The translations under genes were made by a program, and so were the position numbers. The notes beneath the pieces were generated by a model that saw nothing but the letters and a program-made list of their open reading frames with translations, was not told the origin of the DNA and searched no databases. A DNA stretch of 51,592 nucleotides. Origin: JANOAR01 sp031411235 (GTDB lineage Bacteria > Verrucomicrobiota > Verrucomicrobiia > Verrucomicrobiales > Verrucomicrobiaceae). The DNA is taken from contig JANOAR010000289.1 of assembly GCA_031411235.1 (NCBI GenBank), forward strand, positions 1 to 51,592, given 5' to 3'. Positions within the stretch are counted from its first letter, which is position 1. Every line of letters starts with the position of its first letter. Shown here in pieces: positions 36,201 through 48,200 of the stretch.

Positions 36201-39200
36201 GTCATGGTGTCGGTGCCGAAGCCACCGAAGGCGATGTTTTTGCCTTGGCCGCCGTAGATCAGGTCGTTGCCGCCGACGCCGGTGTCGATGCTCTTGACGC
36301 TGCGGACGATGCTCTTGCCTGCGACGGCGTCGAAGGTGGCCATGCCTTGGTCGCCGAGGATGATGTTGTCGCCATTGCCGCCGGTGAGGGTGTCGGTGCC
36401 AGGGCCGCCGATGACGACGTTGGCACCGATGCCGGTGGTGATGGTGTCGTTGCCACCGCTGGTGGGGTCACTGCTGGTCAGGCTAATGAGGACGCCTGCG
36501 CTGGTGAAGGTGGCGTTGCCGTTGTCGCCGAAGATGACGTCGCCGAGGTCGTTGACGTTGATGCTGTCGGCACCGGCTCCACCGAAGATGACGTTGCTGC
36601 CGCTGGCTCCGACGATGGTGTCGATGTCGCCAAAGCTGGTGTCGCTGGTGCTGATGTAGGTCAGCACTCCGGCGGCGGTGAAGGTGGCGTTGCCGTTGTC
36701 GCCGAGGACGACGGAGTAACCGATGCCGAGGGTGATGCTGTCCTGGCCGCTGCCGCCGATGAGGACGTTGTTGCCGGCATCGCCAATGAGCTGGTCGGTG
36801 CCAGCGGTGGCGGGATTGAGGGTGGTGATGTAGGTGAGGATGCCGCCGGTGAAGGTGGCGTCGCCGTCGTCGCCGACGAGGATGTCTGGGCCGATGTTGC
36901 CCGTGAGGATGTCGTTGCCGCCGCCGCCGATGAGCACGCTGCCACCGGGGCCGGCAATAAGGATGTCGTCACCTGCTCCCGGGTCGTAGAGGCGCTTGAT
37001 AAGGCCGTCGCTGTCGAATTCGGCGAAGCCGTTGTCACCGGAGAAGTAGCTGTAACCCAGGCCGGTGGCGGTGATCTCGTCGTTGTCGCTGCCGCCAAAG
37101 GCTAACGAACGGCCGCCGCGGGCGCTGCTGAGGGAGATGCGGTCAATGCCTCCGACGCTGTCGAAACTCTCAGCGCGGAGCAACAAACCGTTCGCTCCAA
37201 AAACTAGGCGGCCCTCGTCTCCGAGGGCTGCATTGATCGCTCCGCCAGAAGTACCCACCGTAATGACATCGCTGCCTCCACCAGCGATGACGGCGGATTG
37301 GCCGGTGTTGGCTGAGATGCTGTCGTTGCCGCCTGCGCCGTTGTCGCTGCCGAGCATTTCGAGCACCTTGCCAGTGCTGCTGTATCGGATGCGGCCGGTG
37401 TCGGCGATGATGGCGTTGTTGCCGCCGCCGATGATGCGGTCGTTGCCTGCACCGGCGATGATGAGGCTGGTACCGGTGGTGGCGTAGATGATGTCGTTGC
37501 CTCCGGTGCTGCCGCTGCTGGTCAACCAGGTGCCGTCGTTGCTGCCGTTGTCGGCGATGATGAGGGCGAGGCCGCTGCCGCTGTAGATGATGTCGGAGCC
37601 GAGCCCGGCGGTGATCTGGTCGCGGCCACTGCCAGCGCGGATGATGTCGTCGCCTGCGCCAGCGAGGATGAGGTTGTCGCCGTTGCCGCCGCTGATGTCG
37701 AAGCGGATGGCGGGGTTGGTGGTGATGATGCGGATGCTGTCGTTGCCGTCGCCTGCGCTGATGGTGTTGAAGTCGCGGCTGCTGCCACCGGCGATGATGA
37801 AGCTGTCGTCGCCAGCGCTGCCGAGCAGGCTGAGGCGGGCGGTGACGGCGGCGGTGATGACGACGTTTTGCACCCCGAGGCCGCTGGTGCTGATCTCTTG
37901 CACGCCGCTGTAGGTGGCGCTGTAACCGTTGGCGGTGACTTGTACCGTCTCGCTGCCATCGGCCTGGGTGCTGAGGTGGCGAATGGTGTAGGACTGGGTG
38001 GCGGTGGTAGCGCTGCTGGCAAGGGTGGCGTTGCCTGCGGTGATTACCAACTGGCCGCCACTGTTGGCGAGGCTGGCACCGCTGCTGAGGCGCAGGCCTT
38101 GGTTGTCGGTGGCGAGATAGACGGTGGACGTGGTGGTAGTGCCGCTGGCAATGCCTTCGGGCAGCACGGGTGCGGCGAGTGCTTGGTTGCTGCTGAGGTT
38201 GGCGAATTCGGCTTCAGCCGCAGGCTGGGCTCTGGGCTCGGTGGTGGGTGCTGGGGGCAGCGGTGTGGCTGCCAGCATAGGTGCGGCGGCGAATTGTGGC
38301 ACTGGGGTCTTCTCGGGCTCGACGGCGTGGTTGATGACGACGGGGACGGGGCGGACGGGAACAATCTTGATAGGGGCGTCGGGGATGCCGACGCGGTAGA
38401 TGGTGGCGGTGGGGCCAGTGTCGGCGAAGCGGGTGACGATGCCGTTGCTGTCGAACTCAGCGAAGCCGAAGTCGAGGCTGTAGTAGTTGGCGTTGCCGCT
38501 GGTGTTGGCGGTATCGACGCCGCCACCACCGAAGGCGACGTTGTTGCCACCGCCAAGGTTGATGGTGTCATTGCCGCCTGCGGTGCCGCCAGTGGTCTCG
38601 ATGCGTGAGACTTGGCCGTTGCCATGGAAGAGGATGCGACCGCCGTCACCAAGGATGTAGTCGCGCCCGGTGCTGCCGTCGAAGAGGTCATCACCGCCGC
38701 CGCCGATGGCGATGAGGGTGGCACCGCTGCCGAGGTTGCTGATGTAGTCGTTGCCGCCGCTGCTGCTGTCGCCGGTCATCGAGACTGGCGTGTTGCCGTT
38801 GAAGATGATGGTGCCGTTATCAGAGAGGATGTAGTTGTTGCCGCCGCCGCCGTAGATGCGGTCATCGCCGCCACCTGCGATGACAAAATTGGTGCCAGTG
38901 CTGAGGTAGAAGCTGTCGTTGCTGCCGACACCGCTGCTGGTGATGGAGTTGTTGACGACGTCGATGGTGCCAGCGTCGCCTAGGATGTAGTTGAGGCCGC
39001 TGCCGCTGTAGATGGTGTCGGCACCAGCGCCGCCTTCGATGGTGGTGCGGCCACTGCCGCCGCGGAGGATGTCGTCGCCTGCACCGCCGATGAGGGCGTC
39101 GTCACCATCTCCGCCGATGAGTTCGTAGCGCACTTTGGGATTGGTGCCGGTGACTTCGATAAAGTCATCGCCTGAGCCGCCATTGATGTAGTTGAGTTGG

Positions 39201-42200
39201 CCCTCGCTGCCGCCGCCGAGTTGGTAGGAGTCGTTGCCACCGCCGCCGTTGGCGATGATGGTGGATTTGACACTGGAGTCGATGACGAGTGTGTCGTCGC
39301 CTTCATCGCCGTTGGCGATGATTTGGCGGACGCCGGTGAAGGTTTGGGTCTTGCCGTTATAGAGCACTTCTACGGTCTCGCTGCCGTCGGCGGCGAGTCC
39401 AAGGCTGCGGACGGTGTAGGTCTCGTCTGGGTCGGTCTTGTTGAACTGGCGGACGTCTTCGCGGCCAATGGTTAGATTGAGCCTGCCGCCGTTGCCTGCG
39501 ACGCTGGAGCCGTTGCTGATGCCGACGCCATTGTCATCCATGGCGAGGTAGGTGGGCTTGGGTTTGCTGAGGGTGCCGATGGAGAAGGTTTTGGTGATTC
39601 TGACAAAGAGGATCTTGACGGAGCCTTTGACGTAGATCTTGCCGTCGCCGGAGTTGTAGCTGATGCCTGCGGAGATGCCGATGCTGACGCGGAGGATCCA
39701 GAGTTCGATACCGCCTTCGGCCTCGAAGCCGAAGTTGTCGGCACCGTCGTAGTAGATGTCTGCGTTGAGGTAGGCCTGGACGCCGAGCCACTTGCTGCCG
39801 AGGAAGATGTCGGCACCGAAGTGCAGGCCGAAGGCTCCGTTGGACTGGAACCAGCCTGCGACATCGACGGTAGCGAGACCGAAGAAGGAGACTCTGCCGC
39901 TGATGGCGAAGCCCCACTGGCCGATGCCAAGCTGGACGGTGCGCTCGGCTCCGGGCCAGAGCTTGGTGTTGCGGGTGAATTCGGTGGCAACGGAGATTTC
40001 GATGCTGGCCTCGATCTTGAAGATTTCGATGAAGGTGACGCTGCCGGTGAGGAAGACGCGGAAGGACTTGGGTCCGAGGGTCTTGGTGATGTTGCCGAGA
40101 GTGACGGTCTTGCTGGAGGCGAAGGTGTTGATGTAGAGCTCGCCGCTGGCTTGGATTTTGACGACTTCGAAGAGCTCGACGTTGATGGAGACGGAGGCGG
40201 CGAGGGCGAAGCCGCCGGTGCCGACTTGGATGTCTAGGGCGATGGAGGCTTGAATGAGGCCAGCGAGATTGAGCTGGGCGCTGCCGACGATGCGGAAGAA
40301 GCCGCTGCGGAACTCGATCCTCAGCTTCACGCTGGCGCTGACGAGGCCGACGAAGTCCAGTTGGCCTTCGAAGGAGATGAGGACGCCGGGGTTGATGGTG
40401 ATGGACTTGGTGCTCGCGCCGTCGAGCACGGTGCGAGTCTGGGCTTGGCCGGTGGTGTTGACTTCAAAGCGGGCGTCAGCGTAGAAGCGGATGCCGATGT
40501 CTTTGCCGAAGTCGGCGTCGAAGGTGATGTTGAAGGCTCCGATCAAGCCGTTGCCGGAGATTTCAAGATAGCCGTTGGCTTGTAGCTCGCCGAGGGGGCC
40601 GATGACGATCTTGGCGGAGACATTGAGGATAAACTTGTCGGTGCTGATGAGGATGAAGAAGCCGCCCTCAAGGACGAAGGAGTCGGCGATGGTGAGCTTG
40701 CCGGTGGCTTTGATCTCGAAGTAGGCGGCTGGGGCGTCGATGCTGCCGTCGAGCAGGAGGGGGCCAGCCGGGACGCTGACGGTGCGGACGGTCTTGGTGG
40801 CGATCACCATGACCATGGGGTCGGCGGCGCTGGGAACCATCTTGTAGATGATGTTGCCTTGCGCGTCCTTTTTGGGGCCAGGGATGCGCTTGGGCACCAT
40901 GGTGCCTGAGCCATTGTCAACCATGATGACGTCGCCGTTGTCGTCGTAGGCGATGGCACCTTCGGGATCGATCTCGGCCTCTTGCAAGGTTTTGGTGGAC
41001 TCGATAGAGACGCCGTTTTCGTCGTTGATGGCAGGGAAGCCGCTGGGGAATTGGGGGGTGACGAGGTCGGGGATCTCGAAGGTGACTTCCTTAAGGTAGG
41101 TGTTGGCCATCAGCATGAAGGTGGCGTTGATTTTCACCCCTGGGATGGCGCTGACATTGAGGCTGGCCATGATGCGGGCGGCGAAGCCGACCTTGCCGTC
41201 GATGGTGCCAAAGCGGACGATGGCGGAGGCTTCGAAGATGAGCAGGGGCTTGTCTTTTGGCCCGATGAGCAGTCTGCCGGTGATGACGAAGCTGGTCTCT
41301 GAGCCATCGAGGCTGAAGACGAAGACGACGCCGCCTTCGATGCGGAAGAGTTCGGTGCCACTGACGGTGAAGGTGACAAGGGCGGCGGCGGCGAAGGAGA
41401 ACTTGTTGGCGGGTAGGGGGATGTCGGTGACGACTAGGCTGACGGGGTCAACGAGCTGGCCAACTTGGTCTGCCAGGGAGGTGTTGAGCTTGATGATGCC
41501 GGTGGCTCCGATGTAGATGCCTGCGTCGGCGAGGGGGCCTTTGCCGGCAGAGAGGGAGGCTCTGAAGACGGCATAGACTTTGACGCCGCCGCTGCCGTAT
41601 TCGAAGGTGAGGTCGCCCTGAGCAATGAATTCGAGGCCTGCGCCTTGGATGGTGCCGCTGAAGTTGATGCGGAACTTATCTGGTGTGATGGCCATGTAGA
41701 AGGTGCCTGCCAGGGTGGCGATGCTGCCGAGCGTGAGTTTGGCGTGGCCACGGATGGCGAAGTAGGCTCCATCGGCCTCGAAGCCGCCGGAGAGCTTGGG
41801 TGCGCCACCAGGGATGATGATGCTGCGGACGATCTGCGGCTGGGTGAGCTTGGCTCCGGTGCCGGGGTCGGTCTCTTGTTCGCCGTTGGCCAAGCGCTTG
41901 GGCACTTGGACAGTGCGAACGACTTCGATATTGACGCCGTTGTCGTCGTAGATGGTGGGGAAGGCGGGGTCGGTGAGGGGCAGGTCGAAGGTGATTTGCT
42001 TGCCGAAGCTGTTGATGACGAGTTGGAAGCCGCCGCTGAAGCCGAAGCCGCCGAGCTTGCTGTTGGGACCGCCGATGGTGAGGTTGGCGTTGATCATGGC
42101 GGCGAAGCCAACGGCACCGCTGCCGCCGGGGTCCTTGCCGATGATGATGAGGGCGTTGGCGCTGAGGGAGAGGAGGGGTTCGGCGCGGCTGCCGATACGG

Positions 42201-45200
42201 AGGTTGCCCGCGACGAGGAGTTGGAAGCCTTCGCTGCCGATCTTGATGTAGAGGCCACCTTCCAAGCGGAAGAGTTCGGTGCCGCCGACTCTGAAGGCTG
42301 CGACAGCGGTGATGATCATGCTGAAGGCCTCGGGCCCAGCATTGATGTGCAGGCCGAGGAATTTCTCGCTGCTGTATTCGATGGTGTAGGTGTGATTTTC
42401 CCGCAGGCTCTTGACGGCAGTGGGGTCGGCGGGGTCGAGCAGGGTGACGGTGGAGTTTTGCTCGTCCCAGATGTAATCGGTGCCGCGGGTGAGGGTGACG
42501 CCGTTGTCCTTGACCGTGATGGTGGTGTTGGCCTTGGCGCTGTGGGTCATGTAAAGGAAGGCGATGTCGCCTGCCTCGAGTTGGAAGGTGTCGGTGGTGC
42601 CGCCGGGCTCGATGCTGGCGGGCAGCTTGAGGTCGATGACGTGATCTTGGCTGTCGGTGTTGAGGATGAAGGTGGCCTGGCCTTTGATGGTGACGCCGTA
42701 TTCTTCGAGTTTGTTGAGGGCGGAGCCGGTGGAGAGCTTGAGGGCGCCGTAGATGACGAACTTGGGTCCGGTGTTGTCGAAGGTGAGTTGGCCTGCGGCG
42801 GCTCCGAGGGTGAAGCTCTTCTCGTTGGCACCTTCGCCAGAGCCGACCTTGAGTTCGATTTTGACGTCGATGGTGAACTTGTCGGTGGTGAAGGTGAGCT
42901 TCACTTCGCCGGAGAGTTCGGCAAAGAGGGTGTTGTCGAAGACGTCCACGCGGACGCCGCCTGCGACGATGATCTGGAAGCCTGCGGGCTCGGGGGCGGT
43001 GGCTCCGGGTAGCTTGAGGGGCTTGCCAGTGGCGTCGAGCAGTGGTGCGAGGAAGTAATCGACTTCGACGATGGCTCCGGCGGCGACGGCGGTGGTGAAG
43101 GTGATGCTGTTGGTCTTGTACTGGTAGCTGCTGCTGCCGACGGCACCGCCGTTGACGGTGACGCTGATGGGCTCGCTGCTGGCTGACTCTTGCAGCATGG
43201 TGTAGGCGAGGCCTGCGGAGGCGAAGTCCTCAGAGACCATGGCAACACCGTCGGAGTAGGTGACGAGGACGGTGGTGCCCTTGGTGAGGATGGTGGTGAA
43301 GGTGACGGTGGTGGTGTAGGCGGTGGCGGTGGCTCCAGCTGCGGTGACGTAGGTGCCGCTGGCGATGCTGTTGATGGTGTAGGTGTTGGCGGCGGCGGTG
43401 ACGCCGTTGACGGTGACGGTGGGCGCGGTGGCGGCAGTGGCGTCTGGGGTGCTGCGCAGGGTGAAGCTGGTGTTCTCGGCGGTGAAGGTCTCGTGGACGG
43501 GCTTGTAGTAGAGGCTCTTGAGGTTGGGGTTGTCCAACATGGTGCCGTTGGCGTCCACGAAGCCGAAGCCGAGGTAACCGTAGATGCTCAGACCGCCAAC
43601 GGTGGTGCGCAGCGGTTGGCCGGGCATGTCGAAGAGGAAGACGAACTTGCCGCTGCCTTGGGCGACCTTGGAGAGGTCGGCATAGAGGTAGGCGTCCATG
43701 GTGAGGCTGTCGGCAAATTTGGCGGCACCAGTGATGAGGATCTTGCCGGTGATGTCAACGGCGATGGCGGCGTCGATGCGGAAGGAGGACTTGGAGGCGT
43801 AGGCGTCATACAGGGTCGCGCCGAAGCGGATGACCATGTTTTTGACCATGTCTTCGAAGGTGACGTTTCCGCCGTTGGAGTTGCGGAGAATGTTGGTGAT
43901 CTGGTCTTCCAGACGGGCCTGCCACATGTCGGGGGTGGATTGGGCGGGGTTGCTGGCTTTGGCGATGGCGCGCAGGGCGTAGGCGGTGGCGCGGGCGTCA
44001 ACATCTTGGCCGGCATAGACGGTGGGGTCGTCGATGGTGGCTCCGAACTCGATGCTGCCGCTGATGTCGGTGATGGCGATGCCGGTCTGGGGATCGAGGA
44101 TGATCGGGATGTTGGCGCTGATGAAGAGGGAGAGCGGGCCGAAGTCGCTGATGGCGAGGCGCACTTCGATGCCGCCGAGGCCGGGGATTTCGATTTTGCC
44201 CTGGAGGCCTAAGTAGAAGACACGCTTGGCGACAGGGGTGGTGAGGTCGTTGCTGGCGATGCGGTTGAGGTTGCTGTCATAGCGCAGGAGGCCTGCGACG
44301 AGGGCTCCTTTGACGCCTGCGCCGCCGATGGTGGCTTCGACGCCGATGTTGAAGGACTCGATGCCGGTGATGGGGAATTCACCTTTGGCGAGGAGGCCGA
44401 CGTCGATCTGGAGGCCTTTGACGCCGCCGGTGAAGGAGGCTCCGGAGAGGCCGCTGATGCTGGCAACTTGGGCGTCAAGGAAGATGACGAAGTCGCTGGG
44501 GTTGCTGTTAAAGTCGCGCCACTGGATGGCGATGGCGAGGTTCTTGAGCGGCAGCCAGCTGGGGACGCCTGCGCTGCTGGCGTCTTTGCCTGCGCCGAGG
44601 GCGACACGGACGCCAAATTTCGGCCCGGCGTGGAAGCTGCCGTCGCCGTTGATGGAGAAGTCTTTGGCTCCGCCACCGAGGGTGAGGGGGCCTGCGTTAA
44701 CTTCGGCATCGAGGCTGGCGACGCTGAGGAGGGCTTCGTTGTCTTCGGCTCCAGGCTTGAGGACGATGCCGGTGCCCTTGAGGAGGAAGAAGCTGCCGAG
44801 CTTGATTTCGAGCTGGTCGATCTCAAGGGCGAAGTTGCCGAGGTTGACGCCGGAGGGGGCGAAGCTGGCGGCGGGGTCGAGGAACAGCACCATGTCGAAG
44901 CTGCCGCTGATGCCGAACTGGTCGGCGTCGGGGCCGTCGGTGATCGTGGCACCGCTGCCACCAGCGAGGCTGAGGCTGCCGCTCTCGATGCCGACCTCGA
45001 CGTTGACTTTGAGGCCGATCTGCCCGGCGTTGGATCCGGTGCCGAACTTGACGCCGAAGTCTTGGAACTTAATGCCGGGGTTGATGAGTTTGACCGGGCC
45101 GAGGGTGAGGCTGAGCGGGGTCCCTGGAGTGGTGCCTGGGGCTTGGTTAGCCATGGCTTCAGCGGCGCTGGTGGTGTCGGCGGTGTTGTCACCAGTGAAG

Positions 45201-48200
45201 GGTGAGGCAAAGACGGAGCCGCCGGACTGTTTGCCAGGGAGGATGTCGAAGCCTGCGATGGCGAGGGGGCCGTCGAGCTGGAAGCCGTCTGCACCGCCGT
45301 AGTGGAACTTGCCGGAGACGGCGACGCTGAGGAGGACGTTGCCGTCTTTCTTCAACGCGATGCCTGCGTTGGTGAAGGTGACGTAGGTGAGGTCGGTGGG
45401 TCCGGCGTTGACGGGGCGGATGATGTCAAAGCTGCCGAAGAGTTCGACGACGCTGCCGAGATTGATGGTGCCGCCGACGACGGTGACTTGCTGGACGCCG
45501 TTGGGGTAGGTGATGCCGTTGAGACGGGTGCCTGCTGGGAAGGCCTTGTAGGTCACTTCAGCGGCGGTGAGGGAGAAGAGGGCTTTAGCTGGGTCGGTGT
45601 CGCCGAAGAGCAGCGCTGCGTTGGTGATTTTGGTGATGCTTTCGCCGCTAGGACCAGGAGGGACGCTGGTGTAGCTGCCTTTGATGACGATGTCGCCGAT
45701 CTTGATGACGGCGTCGGTGAGGGAGATGGATTGGAAGGCTTTGCCGGCTTGGGCGCGCTCAGCGGCGCCGAAGATGACGGGGACGGTGGCGGTGAGGACT
45801 TTGACCTGTTCGTTGATGCTGAGGATGGTGGTGTTGCGGCGGACGACGACGGTGGCTTGGGCGCTGATGCTGCCGCCGAGCTTGGCGTAGCCGGTCATGC
45901 GGCCGTCGAGGGCGTAGCCGAGGGCGGCGTTGGTGGTGGCGTTGCGCAGGATGACGAGGCCGAGGGTGCCGTTGGAGAGGCCGTATTCGTCGCTGCCTGC
46001 GCTGCCGGTGACGTTGGCGGCTCCGATTTTGATCTTGGTGAGGTTGGCGGCGGTGTCGGTCTCTTTGCTGAAGCTGAAGTCGCCGCTGACGGTGACGAAG
46101 TTGGCGATGGTGAGGGAGGCGCTGCCAGCAATGCTGAGGTAGGGGGCGACGGCGGTGCCGCTGGCGACGTTGAGCGGGGCGGTGATGCTGCCGATGACGA
46201 CGGGGGTGTTGATGGCGGCACCAGTGCTGTTGTAGCTGACGGTGAGGTTGGTGATGCTCAGGTTGATGACGCTGCTGAGGTCGGTGGGGAGGGTGAGGAC
46301 GGGGGTGCCAGTGGCTTGGATGGCGAGGCCGCCGCTGCCTTTGATGAGGACGGCGATGGTGGCGTTTTTGACGCCTGCGGTGAAGCTGCCTGCGGTGAGG
46401 AGGGCGCTGGCGTTGGCGGCGGCGATGCTGATGTCGCCGCCTTGTTTCTTGAAGCCGAAGTCACCTTTGATGGTGACGAAGTTGGCGATGGTGGCTTCGA
46501 AGCCGATGGCGGTGACGGCGATGGTGCCGTCGGTGACTTTCACGGGGGCGGTGATGCTGCCGATGGTGACGGTGGTGTTTACGTCTGCTCCGGTGTTGTT
46601 GTAGAGGACGCTGAGGCTGGTGGCCTTGACGCTGCCGAGGGCGCTGGGGAGGGTGAGGATGGGGGTGCCGGTGGCTTGGAGGGCGAAGGTGCTGTTGGGC
46701 TTGATGATGACGCCGAGTTTGGCGGCGGTGACGCCGAGCTGGAAGCTGCCTGCGGTGAGGACGGCGCTGGTGTCGCTGGCGGCGATTTGGAGGTCACCGC
46801 CAGTGGTTTTGCTGAAGGCGAAGTTGCCGTCAAGGGTGACGAAGTCGGCGAGGCTGGCGTGGAAGCCGTTGACGACGACGCTGGTGGTGTTGTTGGCGAC
46901 GTTGAGCGGGGCGCTGATGGTGCCGACGCTGAGGGTGGTGTTGATGGCGGCACCGGTGTTGTTGTAGGCGACGGTGACGCTGGTGGCGCTGACGGTGCCG
47001 AAGTCGGTGGGCAGGGTGATGAGGGGGCTGCCAGTGGCCTGGAAGGCAAGCTTGCCGCTGGCCTTGACGATCATGGCGAGGCTGGCGTTGGTGACGCCGA
47101 CTCTGAAGCTGCCGATGGTGAGGGCGGCGCTGGCGTTGGTGGCGGTGATGGCGAGGTCGCCGGTGCCTTCTTTGCGGATACCGAAGTTGCCGTCGAGGGT
47201 GACGAAGTTGGCAATCTCGGCGTGGAAGCCGGTGATGGTGGCGCTGGTGACGCCGTTGAGGACGTTAATCGGGGCGCTGATGCTGCCGATGGTGATGGTC
47301 TGGTTGAGGACGTCGGCACCGGTGTTGTTGTAGCTGACGCTGACGCTGGTGGCGCTGACGCTGCCGAGGGTGGTAGGCAGGGTGAGGACGGGGGTGCCGC
47401 TGGCTTGGAGGGCGAGGCCGCCATTGGCTTTGACGATGAGGCCGAGGGTGGCGTTGCTGACGCCGACTTCGAAGCTGCCGACTTTGAGGAGGGCGCTGGC
47501 GTTGGCGGCGGCGATGGCGAGGTCGCCGGTGGCGCTCTTCTTGAAGCCGAAGTCGCCGCTGAGGGTGACGAAGTTGGTGATGGTGGCGCTGAAGCCGATG
47601 ACGGTGACGCTGGTGACGCCGTTGAGGACGTTGATGGGGGCGCTGACGGGGCCGATGGTGACGGTCTGGTTGAGGACGTCGGTGCCAGTGTTGTTGTAGG
47701 TGACGGTGACGCTGGTGGCGCTGGCGCTGCCGAGGCTGCTGGGGAGGGTGAGGACGGGGGTGCCGCTGGCTTGGAGGGCGATCTTGCTGCTGGCGGTGAC
47801 GATGAGGGCGAGGCTGGCGTTTTTGACGCCGACTTCAAAGGTGCCGACGGTGAGGGTGGCTTTGGCGTTGGCAGCGGCGATGGCGAAGTCTCCGCCTGCG
47901 GTCTTCTTGAAGCCGAAGTCGCCGCTGAGGGTGACGAAGTCGGCGATCTGGGCGTTGAGGCCGACGACGCTGATGGCGGTGGTGCCGTTGGCGACGTTGA
48001 GCGGGGCGCTGACGGTGCCGACGACGAGGGTCGTGTTGATGTTCGCGCCGGTGTTGTTGTAGGCGACGGTGATGCTGTTGGCGGTGACGGTGGCGAAGGA
48101 AGTGCCGAGGTTGAAGGCGAGGGTGCCGCTGGCCTGGAGGGCGAGGGTGTTGTTGGGCTTAACGATGAGGGCGAGGGTGCCGTTGGTGACGCCGACGCTG

